Positions 46,106-57,727 of a DNA stretch of 64,000 bases are shown one piece after another. Where the stretch lies: NCBI RefSeq assembly GCF_030272615.1, contig NC_081413.1:19974285-20038284 (forward strand). The letters are read 5' to 3'. A program made the translations under genes and the position numbers. The notes beneath the pieces are model-generated. The model worked only from the letters and a program-made list of their open reading frames with translations, was not told the DNA's origin and made no database searches. This DNA is from Cryptomeria japonica. Its lineage: Eukaryota; Streptophyta; Pinopsida; Cupressales; Cupressaceae. How positions within the stretch are numbered: position 1 is the first letter of the stretch; every line of letters begins with the position of its first letter.

Positions 46106-48373
46106 ATGCCGATTCTGATCACCGAGCATAGATTCGAGCGAGTCCGACGGTTCCAGCGCCTAGAGGACTATGGACCAGCGGTACGCAAATTCGAAAACTT
46201 AATTTTCATGCATTTTTGATAGGTTTTTAGCTGAGTCCAAGTCAAGTCGGAGCAAGAGCGCTGGAACTCTGGTTTTGGCGCTTTTGCTCCATAAACTAGC
46301 ACTATTGTGCCGCAATGGCGCTATTGTGCTCTTGTTTGAGCGCTTTTGTGTTTAATTAGCACTACTGTATGCAAGTTTTAGTGCTATTGACTAAGTAGCG
46401 CTATTATGGGGTGAATTGAGCGCTATTGATGTTAAAGAGCGCTATTGTATAGCTGGTTTAACACGTTTGAAGTTGTAGCGCTTTTGTATAGCTTTTTGAG
46501 CACTTTTGTTAGGGTAGTAATGCTATTGTGTAAAACTAGCGCTTTTGTGGGTAAAATAGCGCTTTTGCCTTAGGATAAAGAGATGCCCCAGTGTTGGACA
46601 AAACAAATCTCCTAATGCCAATGATTGATGGATGGCGAGGTGAAGTGGGAGTTGTTTTGAACCATAGCAGCCTGATGAGACTTAGGTCATTTGTTAGGAT
46701 AAATGTCTGTTGAAGTCTAGGTGGCCATGATTGCTTACCTGTTGAGACCCGAAGATACTTGATCAAAGTATCTGATGATAGTCTAGGTTTAAACTTAAGA
46801 AAGTTTGAAAACAAAACAATTGATGGTGATTGATGAATGTCGATGTGCAGGAGGATTTGCGCGTGTTGCAGTTACGCGAGCGTCATCCTGCGACACAGGG
46901 GTTGCGGGACCGATTGACTCAGACTAAGATAGACTGCATTGCTGCGACTGGTTTGTACGAGGTGATGCACATGCCCATGATTCGTATGAATCACGATTTG
47001 ATTACAGCACTAGCAGAGCAGTGGCACAATGAGACGTGCACTTTTCATTTGGCACAAGGGGAGATGACTGTGACCTTGGAGGACGTGTGGCGCATCCTGC
47101 GGATTCCAATTCGAGGGGAGTTGGTTACATACGATAGATCCTGGGGGACTCTGTCATGTCAAAGGATTTTTGATGAGGATGTGGTCATTGATGGTGGGTC
47201 GATCGCATGGGAGGATATAGCGGCATTATATGAGCCCCTTCCAGCAGTGTTGTCAGGATTGTGGGAGGACTTATGTGTCCAGATAGGCGGTCACATGGAT
47301 TGGCAGTGGGATGGGGACAGGTGATAGAGATGATGATGACCGAGGGGACCCAATTTGCATGGGGGTCGTGCGTGTTGGCGCACATGTATTAGGAGCTCCA
47401 CGAGGTAGTGTACCGAGGGAGGGGTTCTCTAGCAGTGGGCATGACGCTGCTACATGTGTGGGCATGGGAGCACCTACCAGTGACCCGATCGGTGAGCCTT
47501 AGATTCTGTGCGGTGGATCAACCATACATGTTTATGTATAGTGGCATGATGAGTCAGCCCCACGTGGAGAAGTTAGAGTGGTGGCAGCGAGCATTGGATG
47601 ACTTAGATGCAGTGATATGGCGGCCATACTTGGAGTGTGAGCCATGGGATGATGATGCAGAGGCACTACCTTATGTGTTCATGACCCGATTCCTCATTGG
47701 GAGGACTTCATACCATGTGGAGAGACAGGTGCCTGGACGAGTGATGAGGCAGTTTGGACGGCAGCAGGGACTGCCTAGTGGATCTGGAGAGTATGCACAG
47801 GTTATTCGGGAGCGGTATGCATGGGGTCCAGTGCTACCGTATGATCAGGCACTGATAGAGTTTCGGACACTGCAGGCGAGGCCATGGGACCTATGATCAA
47901 GGGTCGTTGATGCAGGGGTGATAGCGGAGTACACACAGTATCGAGCAGCGCACCCGATCCAACGTATATCGGACCCAGCTGAGCCGATCCCAGCGTTTGA
48001 GGATGAGAGGGGATGGGGATGAGGATGGAGAGCAGGAGGAGGAGGAGGAGGAGGAGGAGGAGGAGGAGGAGGAGATGTAGGTGGTGGAGGAGGAGGAGGT
48101 GGGTTGGGGATGCCAAGGCAGCGGAGAGGGAGAGGTGGACTACCTCTGCAGATATCACAGGGACCTTTGATGCAAGGAGGAGTGTAGCTGAGTGGGAGGG
48201 GGATGGAGAGAGATACTGCGGTGGAGAGATTGGCCGAGCTGCAGGAGAGGGTTCGGATTAGAGTAGGAGAACAGGGTCCTACAGGGGAGGTGATGAGGGA
48301 GATGTGGCGAGCGCAGGCAGAGATAGAGTACTGGCGGGGCTTATATGAGCAGGTTGTACCAGTTAGCCAGTGA
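46106..48373 (+). pseudogene. Antisense plant-mobile-domain (PMD) gene with an intron, carried by element 2
   Basis: Exon 1 is 46106-46180 (MPILITEHRFERVRRF..., 25 codons), ending GCG before GTACGC. Exon 2 starts at 46851 after gatgtgcag. The 670-bp GT-AG intron is in phase 0. Exon 2 shows PMD blocks: RDRLTQTKIDCIAATGLYEV, HDLITALAEQWHNETCTFHL, GEMTVTLEDVWRILRIPI, then in a shifted frame SLAVGMTLLHVWAWEHLPVTR. A Gly/Glu-type low-complexity run (48030-48100) and a coiled-coil-like tail (ELQERVRIRVGEQ) follow. A frameshift lies near 47280. TAG 47390, TGA 47894, TGA near 48025 and TAG near 48184 interrupt it. PMD proteins (MAIN/MAIL1 in host genomes) act in nuclear silencing and genome stability. 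Antisense extra ORFs are known in Tat elements. Damaged as written. Confidence 0.85.
46250..46570 (+). repeat. AGCGCT motif array inside the PMD intron
   Basis: I count 8 exact AGCGCT plus several one-base variants (AGCACT, GGCGCT, GTGCTA). Most are followed by ATTGT or TTTGT, giving AGCGCTATTGT / AGCGCTTTTGT at irregular 20-40-bp spacing. All core-plus-tail copies face the plus strand. The array is absent from exon sequence and has a reverse-oriented counterpart at 60894-61166. Confidence 0.9.
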
Positions 48374-51264
48374 GCTCTCAGCTATTCATAGATGCGGCAG
48401 GCAAGATCAGAGCGATCACAGAGGATGCAGAGCAGTGGGGGTGTGATGGGTCCTCTACGGCAGGAGAGATCAGGGGATGCAGGAGGGAGTGGGGGTTCGA
48501 TAAGGCCTCCACGGAGAGATGGATCAGATGGTGCAGGCACCAGTGGTGGAGCAAGTAGAGGTGGTGGGACAGCATCGGGCCAGAGCGGCATTTGAGAGAG
48601 CATTTTTTCATACATGTATTGTATCATTGTTTATTCATGGACTGTATCTTGGATGGCTCTTGGTAGCCGATTTTGTAGACTTCATTGTACTCTGATATAT
48701 GAGATGATATATATGAGGAGATCCCATATTGTGATGATATGCATTTGATTATGTATGGATGTTTATGCATGATGATGATTTATTGCTTAGATGGATATGT
48801 GTACATGTATGCATTTTGATGAGATATTTCTGTTATGCATGTTTTTATGATAATTTATGATGTGGGATACTGACATATGAATGCAAGTTTATATATGTAT
48901 GATTTGGTTTTTGATGCAATGCTTTATGTATGGAATGCTATGATGATGATGTATGTTTATGATGGTTTTATGAACAGGATTTTGATGTTTCCTATTGCAA
49001 TATAATGATGAGATGATTTATGTGATGATGTTAATGCAATGTTTGAATGAATGATTTTATGTATGGATATGCATCTAGATGTGTGTAAATGAATGTAATA
49101 TGGATAAACAAAATGTAAAGTACAAATGTTTATTTGATAATATTTAAATGAATGCATATGTAAAATGGATATATGAAATGGTATGAACCAATGATTTGTA
49201 AACAAATGGACTTATGAATCTAAATGCTTAAATATGAGAGTGTGATGATACTATAACTAATATTTTTAATAACTGCACCTTAATGCAATTAAAAAGAGGA
49301 TAATGAGTGCGATGTGAAATGAATCCTAAAATGAGCATAATAAAATACTTTAATAACTGGATGAATGAGTGCAATGTTTGAATGTATGCAATGATAAATG
49401 ATAAAGGATAATGAAATGATGATGGATAATCAACACTATATGAATGCTTAGTAAAGGACTAAATATAATCAAAGACAATTTAATCCTACGAATAAATCGA
49501 CCTATTTATGATTAATGCAATGATGCAAAATGATTGATGAAAACTAATGTCTAAAATGAACTATATGCAATATTAAGTTTAAAAATGACATGAATGTTTA
49601 ATGCAAGATATAACTAAATGTTCAATGCAAGATGCAACTAAATATTTAATGCAAGATGCAACTAAATGTGAGGATGATATGATCATGAGGAATGCAAGGT
49701 TTGTAAGACTTTGCGTGATGCATTGATGATATACCAGAGTACTCGATCGTGATTGTATCCAAGATGAGCTTTATTGGTCATTTTTGCATGTAAATCCTAC
49801 ATATGAATAAATGAATGGATGGGTGATATGCAACAGAATGCAAGATATAAACAGATGAGGCGAAATGATGATCCATAGTGCTCTATTTTCATCATTGAGC
49901 TTTAAAATGTTGGAAGAGAATACAAGCATCTTGACACAATGATTCAAGATGACCTGAGTATTTCTTTCATGGATTTTAATATAGCAAGTTAATACAAACG
50001 ACTTGATATAAGGGTCAAGTCGACCAGAGTATTGCTTGCGGAACAGACAAGGATTATCTCCTTTCATGCATAACTTGGATCGCCCTCCTTGATCTTAGGC
50101 TGATCAGATCCTGAGACAAGTGCATATTGTACTAAGAAAATAAAACCTTTATCCAAATTGGATGAGGAGGAAGCAAAGAATGAGCATTGTACCTGTAAAC
50201 AAATAGTATATACATAAGGAATAAAAGAATATGGATCCTTGGTAATGGTTCATGTCCATATGGTCGAGGTATACGCTGTAGTCAGCAAGCCGTAGTGATC
50301 TATGACTGCATTTTTGCCTATGATCACGTAGCTTGGTGACCTTCCCACGTAGACACCATTAGTACATGCCCCAGAACTTCATCGGAAGTAATGTACAAAT
50401 GATATAAAACAATGCTGAAAGATCCTGATATAGATAAACAAAAGATTGTACTCATAAATCAACCAAGTATTTGATAGCTTAACATAATTTTCTTGTCAAA
50501 GAAAACATCACTTGTCTTTGTTTTGATAAGGAAGGATGCATCCTTGTTTAAGACAGTTTTGGATTGTTGATGTGGATTGTTTTGGTTGATTGATAAGTGG
50601 TCATTGCGTGAGTGTTTGTGTCAATGTTTGTTTTGTATCTGCGTGGATGAATATGTACAAGGTGTTGCCATGTTTTTGTTTTGATTTTCGATGGTTTTTC
50701 GATGTTTTTGGATTTTGTGAAACAATTTTGAATTTTTTTGGATTTTGTGAGACATTTTTGAATGTTTTTGGATTTTGCGAGACATTTTTTGAATGTTTTT
50801 GGATTTTGTGAGACATTTTTGAATGTTTTTGGATTTTGTGAGACATTTTTGAATGTTTTTGCCAATGAATCACCAGTAATGTAGAATCCACTTCCATGAT
50901 CTAGATTAAGAGCATTGCCCCCAGTTTTAGACATGATTTATGAAAAAGCGGGATGCCAGACGCATGAAGTACTTTCTTGGATTACAGATCAAATAACAAG
51001 CCATGGTTAGATGGATGGATGTGTGTATGTATGAATGTGATCGCAACGAACCTGAAAGATACTGGAGCCATTTCCTTTACGAGTGGCACCTGTTTGCCAG
51101 GTTTTCACCATCGCACTTACCCAAGGTGCCACCAGAGTGGTTGTTCACCGTTTGGATGCATGATTTTTCTTTACTTTTTGAATGTTTTTGTATTTTCTTC
51201 AGGACATTTTCTGAATGTTTTTGGTATTTTCTGATATGCAGGGGAGCCTGATGGTCTGTACACC
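48374..51264. other. Non-coding 3' region of element 2 between PMD gene and integrase
   Basis: 48600-49700 is rich in ATG/GATG words and low in complexity. 49700-50680 shows no recognised gene. A 128-codon minus-strand ORF (50548-50934) exists because a 30-bp repeat keeps frame as ten residues (KTFKNVSQNP); it has no known domain. Nothing here is supported as a gene. Confidence 0.55.
50702..50861. repeat. 30-bp tandem repeat downstream of integrase
   Basis: tttttggattttgtga starts at 50705, 50735, 50765, 50796 and 50826, with gacatttttgaatg between copies. That gives five units plus a partial sixth of period 30-31. Diverged echoes (gaatgtttttg) occur at 51179 and 51213. Confidence 0.93.
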
Positions 51265-52590
51265 TTAAGTATAAAATCGTTTGAGGTGCATGCTATTGAT
51301 TGGATCAGCAAGCGGTTCTCCGTCTGATGTAGCCAACTGATATGCCCCAGACCCAAATACAGCAGTGACAACATATGGGCCCAGCCAGTTTGATTCAAAC
51401 TTGCCTTGATGTTCTCTGTTTAGTTGGTTGCGAGGATTCTCTCGAAGAACAAGATCACCTACCTCAAATGTACGAGATCTAACTTGGTGATTGTAGCTTC
51501 TACTCATGCACTGCTGATAGGCCTTGAGGTGATTGTATGCCGCTTGTCGCTTCTCATCTAGTAACTCCAAGTCCTGAAGACGGGATACTCTGTATACTTC
51601 ATCATCGATGAGGTTAGGTAAGGAAACTCGTAATGATGGTATCTCAACCTCAATAGGTAAGATAGCTTTTGCACCATAAACCAATGAATAAGGAGTGGCA
51701 CCTGTAGGGGTTCGAATGCTAGTTCGATATGCCCATAATGCTGGATTCAATTGAACATGCCAATCACGACTGGCATCATTGACTGTCTTCTTTAGGACTC
51801 TCAATATGTTTTTATTGGATGCTTCGGCCTGACCATTGCCTTGTGGGTAATAGGGAGTGGAAAAGCGGTGTTGGATATGAAATTTCTCACAAAGCTCACG
51901 GACATCCTGATTTTTGAAAGGAAGACTGTTATCTGTGATGATGGACATGGGTACACCATACCAGCAGATGATGTAGTTGAGGATGAATGAGGCGATCTGC
52001 TTGTCGGTGACTTGGGTAAGTGGAACAACTTCGATCCACTTTGTGAAATATTCGGTGGTGGTAATGATAAATTTATGGCCGTTGGATGAAGATGGATGAA
52101 TCTTACCCACAAGGTCGAGGCCCCATTGACAAAAAGGCCATGGTGTTGTGATTGGTTGCAGTTCCTGTGCTGGTGCATGTATCAGGTCACCATGAACTTG
52201 ACATTTCTTGCATTTCCTGACAAAGTAGTAGGAATCCTTTTCCATAGATGGACAATAGTATCCAGCTCGCATGATCTTCTTGGCTAGTGATGGACCACTT
52301 GAGTGAGTCCCACAAATTCCTTCGTGTACCTCTTCCAAAACCTTTGTTATCTCATCCTGTTCCAGACATCGAAGGAGAGTACCATCAAGACCATGTCGGT
52401 ATAGGGTTTCGGCAATAATGGTATATCGAGCAGTTTGGCGAATGAAGGTTTTACGTTGGTTATTCGATTGGTTGGGAGGAAGGGTGTGATCGCGGAGATA
52501 GGTGTAGAACTCACCGTACCATGGGGATTCGGAACCAACAAGGTGACATATTATTTCAGATTCAGGGATATCATAAGCGGGGATCCAAAG
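51265..52590 (-). CDS. Tat integrase (element 2)
   Basis: The open frame continues the pol reading after a TAG at 52591. It shows a zinc-binding HHCC region (HEGICGTH, then YYFVRKCKKCQ), the DDE catalytic core with Asp in WGLDLVG, Asp in SIITDNSLPF and Glu in GQAEASNK, and a C-terminal GPY-type module (KFESNWLGPYVVTAVF). All three catalytic residues are present. Integrase inserts the cDNA into chromosomes. The part from 52338 lies in a 357-codon ORF; upstream codons to 52590 are also open. It would be made only as part of the polyprotein, which is interrupted upstream. Confidence 0.9.
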   Translation of the reverse strand, partial: LWIPAYDIPESEIICHLVGSESPWYGEFYTYLRDHTLPPNQSNNQRKTFIRQTARYTIIAETLYRHGLDGTLLRCLEQDEITKVLEEVHEGICGTHSSGPSLAKKIMRAGYYCPSMEKDSYYFVRKCKKCQVHGDLIHAPAQELQPITTPWPFCQWGLDLVGKIHPSSSNGHKFIITTTEYFTKWIEVVPLTQVTDKQIASFILNYIICWYGVPMSIITDNSLPFKNQDVRELCEKFHIQHRFSTPYYPQGNGQAEASNKNILRVLKKTVNDASRDWHVQLNPALWAYRTSIRTPTGATPYSLVYGAKAILPIEVEIPSLRVSLPNLIDDEVYRVSRLQDLELLDEKRQAAYNHLKAYQQCMSRSYNHQVRSRTFEVGDLVLRENPRNQLNREHQGKFESNWLGPYVVTAVFGSGAYQLATSDGEPLADPINSMHLKRFYT

Positions 52591-54324
52591 CTATTCTACC
52601 AAGAACTCGTAGCGTGTTGAATTCTGCAGAAGATCTAGTAGAGATGCGATGGTAGCCATAGCGTCAGCAGCTTGATTCTGATCTCTTGGTATCTGCTCAA
52701 AAGTGATAGTAGTAAATGATGTCTTTAGATTGTCCACCATTTGCTTGTATGGCATGAGTTTATCATCCTTGGTCTGATATTCATCTGTTGCTTGTCGAAT
52801 GACCAGTTGGGAATCGCCATATACTTGTAGTTCTTGTAATTTCCATTGTATGGCTAGCCTGAGTCCTGTGATCAAGGCCTCATACTCTGCTATGTTGTTT
52901 GTGCATGGAAATGTGAGCCTGTAAGACTTCGGGATGCTATCACCTTGAGGTGTGATAAACAGAATGCCTGCCCCCGAGCCATGCCTAGTGTATGAACCAT
53001 CAAAGTATAGTTTCCATGTTTGTGCTTCTGTGATCATGAATATCTCTTCATTTGGAAAATTGGAAATGAGAGGATGATCGCCTATGAGTGGTGCATCGGC
53101 CAACTGATCTGCAATGACTTGCCCTTTGATAGCTTTACGGTCGACATACTCGATGTCAAATTCACTTAGAATCATTACCCATTTGGCCAAGCGACCTGTC
53201 AATGCTGCTTTGCTGAGTAAGTACTTGAGTGAATCAATCTTTGCGATGAGTTGTACCTTGTGCATCAACAGATAGTGCCGCAGTTTAATAGTTGCCAGGA
53301 TTACTGCTAGGCAAGCTCGCTCAATAGGTGTGTAATTGAGTTCATAGCCAACTAGTGTGCGAGAGATGTAGTATACATCACACTCTTTTCCTTCTACATT
53401 ATGTTGTGCTAGTAATACACCTAATGCTGTACTTGTCGCTGAGATATAAAGTAACAACGGTTTACTTGGATCTGGTGGCATCAGCAATGGTGGATTCATG
53501 AGATAGTCTTTAAGCGTCTGAAATGCTTGCTGGCATGTGTCATCCCACTGAAAGCAGATGTTCTTGTGTAGCAGATGTGTGAATGGGTGACACTTATCAG
53601 CCAATTGTGCAATGAATCTGCGGATGGATTGAAGCCGCCCTTGTAATGTCCTTAGCTGACTGATATTCTTTGGAGGTGGCATGTCCATGATTGCCTTAAC
53701 CTTTGCTGGATCAACCTCAATGCCTTTGCTTGAGACAATGTATCCTAGAAGTTTCCCGGAGGTCACTCCAAAGACACATTTCTTTGGGTTGAGTCGAACA
53801 TGGTATTGTTCCAGTCTATCAAAGATTTGATCTAAGATGTGGAGATGCCCATCTCTAGTGAGTGATTTTGCTAGTAAGTCATCCACATAATCTTCCATCA
53901 TAGTATGCATCATGTCATGGAAGATGGTGGTCATTGCTCTTTGATAGGTCACTCCTGCATTCTTTAGACCAAAAGGCATTACATTCCAGTAGTATGTGCC
54001 CCATGGACATGTGAAGGCTGTCTTATGTTGATCTTCGGGTGCGATCTTTATCTGATTGTAGCCGGAGAAGCCATCCATGAGTGAAAGCATCACATGTCCT
54101 GCTGTTAGATCCACTATGATGTCGATATTTGGTAGGGGGAAATCATCCTTAGGACAGGCCTTATTTAGATCTCTGAAGTCGGTACAAATGCGAATGCCCC
54201 CTTTTGGTTTGCCAACTGGCACGATGTTGGAGATCCATTCTGCATAATCAATTGGTCTAGTGAAACCAACATCCAAGAGTTTCTTGAGTTCTGTTTTGAC
54301 TAGCACGACAATCTGAGGATGCAT
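52591..54324 (-). CDS. Tat reverse transcriptase, RNase H and archaeal-type RNase H
   Basis: A 577-codon open segment. RT: GKPKGGIRICTDFRDLN, catalytic Asp in LMDGFSGYNQI, MPFGLKNAGVTYQRAM and the YVDD box. Ty3 RNase H: ALGVLLAQHN, YYISRTLVGYELNYTPIERACLAVI and the tether to DQLAD. A second, archaeal-type RNase H follows: KLYFDGSYTRHGSGAGILF, NIAEYEALITGLRLA, GDSQLVIRQ and RDQNQAADAMA. The second RNase H is the defining addition of the Tat lineage. All main catalytic residues look intact. It is bounded by TAG at 54337 (a Gln in related elements) and TAG at 52591. Confidence 0.93.
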   Translation of the reverse strand: MHPQIVVLVKTELKKLLDVGFTRPIDYAEWISNIVPVGKPKGGIRICTDFRDLNKACPKDDFPLPNIDIIVDLTAGHVMLSLMDGFSGYNQIKIAPEDQHKTAFTCPWGTYYWNVMPFGLKNAGVTYQRAMTTIFHDMMHTMMEDYVDDLLAKSLTRDGHLHILDQIFDRLEQYHVRLNPKKCVFGVTSGKLLGYIVSSKGIEVDPAKVKAIMDMPPPKNISQLRTLQGRLQSIRRFIAQLADKCHPFTHLLHKNICFQWDDTCQQAFQTLKDYLMNPPLLMPPDPSKPLLLYISATSTALGVLLAQHNVEGKECDVYYISRTLVGYELNYTPIERACLAVILATIKLRHYLLMHKVQLIAKIDSLKYLLSKAALTGRLAKWVMILSEFDIEYVDRKAIKGQVIADQLADAPLIGDHPLISNFPNEEIFMITEAQTWKLYFDGSYTRHGSGAGILFITPQGDSIPKSYRLTFPCTNNIAEYEALITGLRLAIQWKLQELQVYGDSQLVIRQATDEYQTKDDKLMPYKQMVDNLKTSFTTITFEQIPRDQNQAADAMATIASLLDLLQNSTRYEFLVE

Positions 54325-54336
54325 CTTACGAAGCTT

Positions 54337-55875
54337 CTACTTGACAGGTTTGGCTCCTTCTGCTACTGTGAGGTGATGCATAACTAAATCCGGATCAAGC
54401 CCAGGCATGTCTGCATATGACCATGCAAAGTTGATCTGACGCTGCTGGAAGAACTCTATAAATTTAGGCTGTTCCTCTGGAGTGAGAAGAGATGCCAGAT
54501 GTATAATATGAGGATTTTCAGGAGTCCCCACATTGTATTCATTGGTTTCCTCGATAAGAATCATTGATCGTTCCCGTTGTGTAGTAGCAGGGAGAATGTC
54601 AAACCCTTCATCCTCAGGCGCCTTAGAGAGGTTTTCACTGTTGGATACGCTCTTTCTTTTTACTTTTATCGGATCAAACAGCGCCACAGTGTGGTTTTCA
54701 CTGGAAGATCCATGTTTTATTGTTATATTTTTGCAGTTGAAGGGTTTGGCATCTGCCCCGAAGTATGTTGCGCTATTAAGTTGAATGGCGAATCCAGCTT
54801 TGTGATCCTCGCTTGGTAGATTATCCCATAATTCTAAAAAGTCAATGATAGCCTCATCGTTTTGGAAGAGGTCAAGACATGGGGGATTTGATTGGGTCCA
54901 TTCGATGAGTTCAGGATGGATAATGGGCATTAATTCATCGATTAGGTTAAGTTCATTAGATGCATCAGTGAGGGTTAAGACAGTGTGGTGAAGGTCGTTG
55001 ATGGTACTCTCCCTGTCAGAATCAGGCGTAGGATGAGACGTAGGGTCTGTGGAAGATATTTCCAGCTCAGGTACCCAAGTGGTCTTTATCTGTGCTTCTC
55101 CGTAAACAGGGATGTCTTTGCGTGGCAGAGGTGGTGATGTGTCTTCCTCATCTGAAGTGTTAAGCTGTACAGAATCAAATTCCCACTCATGTGAGTCGGT
55201 CTCTGAATCACTTTCCAGCATTCGATTGCTATACCATACTGGGATGTCGCTGGAGTTGAATACTGCAGGTGTGATTGGTTTATGTACCTTTGTAGTGATC
55301 GGTGCTGTAGGAATTTTGATGGGGATTAAAGGATTTGTTATTGGAAGTATCGGCAGTGTTGACTTAGTGGCTTCTATTGGAACGGCTGGTGCCATAGATG
55401 TTGTTGTGGGTTTCCATACAGTTGTTGCTACAAATGGTGTTGCTGATGGGTTTACTGGTTCATTTGGTGGGATGAATGACATTGGTGACGGTTGTAGTGG
55501 GGTTGTGAGCCTCGATGGGGCAGTGGGGATAGTGCTTGATGATGCTTTGATTATGAAAGGTGTCCTCTTTGTAGTAGGTGGGCAAAATGGTTTGCTAGGT
55601 TTTCCTTTGAATCTGAGTTTAGGAAGGATCTCTTTTTCAAAGCCTAGGCCTGTATTACCTTTGGGCTTGAATTCTGGCAGTAGAGGTTCATGTCATCCTT
55701 GTTTGCAATATCCCAAAGCACTTTGACCATCATATCCCATTCTTTGCATAATGAGGAGGCCTTTGCCATACTGTTCCGTAGGAAGTGTAGCTTGCAGTTT
55801 ATCAGTGGTGATGGGATCTTTATAGATCCAGTCCGCTAGGTCCTCATCCTGTGTCTCTTCCTCGACTCTTTCCAA
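54337..55875 (-). pseudogene. G-patch and protease-to-RT linker of element 2
   Basis: Frame shared with RT. From 55875 it reads EEETQDEDLADWIYKD, EQYGKGLLIMQRMGYDGQSALGYCKQG, TGA (55693), then HEPLLPEFKPKGNTGLGF, which is a G-patch. A Pro/Thr/Ser-rich linker and an acidic stretch follow. Then comes FIEFFQQRQINFAWSYADMPGLDPDLVMHHL, the conserved sequence just before RT in Tat elements, ending at TAG 54337. A one-base frame change near 55845-55875 separates it from the protease frame. G-patch modules are known in some retroelement polyproteins and bind nucleic acid or helicases. Confidence 0.8.
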
Positions 55876-57727
55876 GGACGAAAGGCGTCAAGGCACATGC
55901 AGACGTGATTAGTGGTTGCTGGAGTAACTGTTGTGGTTTACCATGTGTTCTAGGAGAAGTGGGTATTTGTCCCACACAAAAGAGTTGACTCAAGTTGTAT
56001 TCTCCAGGACCTTCCTCTGCTACTTTCATTTTAAGTTTTTCTTGCTTGGGTATAGGGGTGTTCGAACTGGCAAGAGAGGCAGGACTTACATATGATGTGG
56101 AGGAAATGGCTTCCATATTATTAGGAACAGTAATCTCCGGTTGATGGTTGATATTATGACAAAAAGCAAAGGGATTTGCATCGCCTAGGATTGTGATCTC
56201 TGTACCGTTATGTGGGAACTTGATACATTGATGGTAGGTAGATGGGACAGCTTGCATGGCATGTATCCAAGGTCTCCCTAATAATAGATTATATGGCAGA
56301 GGAAGGTCCAGAACCTGACAAATTATGTGCTTTACCACAGGGCCGACTCGGATTGGTAGTACCACAGCTCCTTTGGATGAATGCTTTGCATCATCATAGG
56401 CCTTGATGGTGATCTTCTTGCGAGGATCCACTGATTCCATTACATATCCCAATGCTGTGACCAACTGTAGTGTACAAATGTTTAAGCCTGCTCCATTATC
56501 GATCAAGACTCGCTTGATCCTGTGTTGGTTGATAAAGCCTTCAATGTGTAGCGAGGCATTATGAGGTTGTTGGAAGGAAGAGTTGTCACTTTCAGAAAAA
56601 GTGAGACAAGGTGATGACTTTAGATTTCCAACCATGGCTTGAAATTGGTCTGTATTCAGATTTGCAGGGACTGACGCTTCTTGTAGGGCTTGATCCAAGA
56701 TTGTTTTATGAGATGGTGACAGGCGCAATAGCTCTAAAATGGATATAAGCACAGAGGTTTTATCTAATTGTTCCACAAGATTGTACTGCTTTGGGATGGA
56801 GGTGGTGCCCTGTGGAGCTGCCTTGATGGTGACCTTGCCATGACGTGTAACAACATTGCAATTTGAGGTGGGATTTTTGAAGGTGATAGTTGCAATTTGT
56901 TCACTAGCATCATACAGATGATTTACAGTGTAGTTATACGCAGCCTGTGTATAATCAGTGGTATCAGTGCCTCGCTGGGAAGTGGAAGGACTCCTTTGAT
57001 CTTGTGATGGAAGTGGATTCTTGAACATCAGATGATCATTATTGGTTGTTTTTGGGTCATGTCCTTCAATTTCAATTTCTCCTTGATCAATAAGATCCTG
57101 AATGAGATCTTTCAATCGGTGACAATTACTTGTCTTGTGTCCTCTTCCTTGATGGAACTCATAGTGTTCAGTATCTCTCCACCATGCCGGTTTGACCTGA
57201 GGCTCATAGTTGGATAGTTTAGGTAGAGTGACCAAATTCTGAGAAATGAGTTGTCGCAACACTGTTTCAATGGGTTCCCCTAAGGGAGTGTATGTGTGTT
57301 TTTGTTTTTATGGACGAGGTCTTGGTTCATCATGAGATGTGATGCAACCTTGATTAGGAGGAACATTTGTGTTATTCTGAGGTGGAGGATTTTGTCCTGC
57401 AAACCGAACCACAGGTTGTGCATTTTGGATAGTTCGAGCATCCACAACCCCATCATTGACGATATTATTGTTCTTGTTCCAGAAGTTCGGTTTATCACTA
57501 TTGAAGTGCGGGCGAGGACCATCTTTTGGTTCATTAAAGATTTTGATGAGTCCTTTCTTGATGAATGCCCTTTCACATTTTAAACCCTTGGTGATCATAT
57601 CATTAAAGGAGTCTGTGTCTTTGACATCTAGGTGAAATTCCATTTCTTCGTTTAAGTTGGAAATGAATATTTCCACTAGTTCTCGTTCAGGTAACTGAAG
57701 AGAACGTCTGCTAGACATTTGGCGCCA
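55844..57727 (-). pseudogene. Gag C-terminus and aspartic protease of element 2
   Basis: From 57727: WRQMSSRRSLQLPERELVEIFISNL, TAA at 57308 (after RPRP), then YTPLGEPIETVLRQLI. The C/H-rich HYEFHQGRGHKTSNCHRLKDLIQDLIDQGEIEIEG follows (57050-57170). The retropepsin-like domain has RVLIDNGAGLNICTL (56470-56515) and LPYNLLLGRPWIHAM (56250-56310). It aligns throughout with element 1. It ends where the reading frame shifts near 55844. Protease would cut the polyprotein inside the particle. Confidence 0.85.

Noticed and set aside
48013-48261. Poly-arginine ORF
   Set aside because: It is the low-complexity GGA run of the PMD gene read in another frame.
55112-55726. 204-codon plus-strand ORF opposite the Tat polyprotein
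   Set aside because: It is the antisense shadow of the Pro/Thr/Ser/Val-rich linker. Its Gly/Val-rich composition follows from that, and it has no domain.
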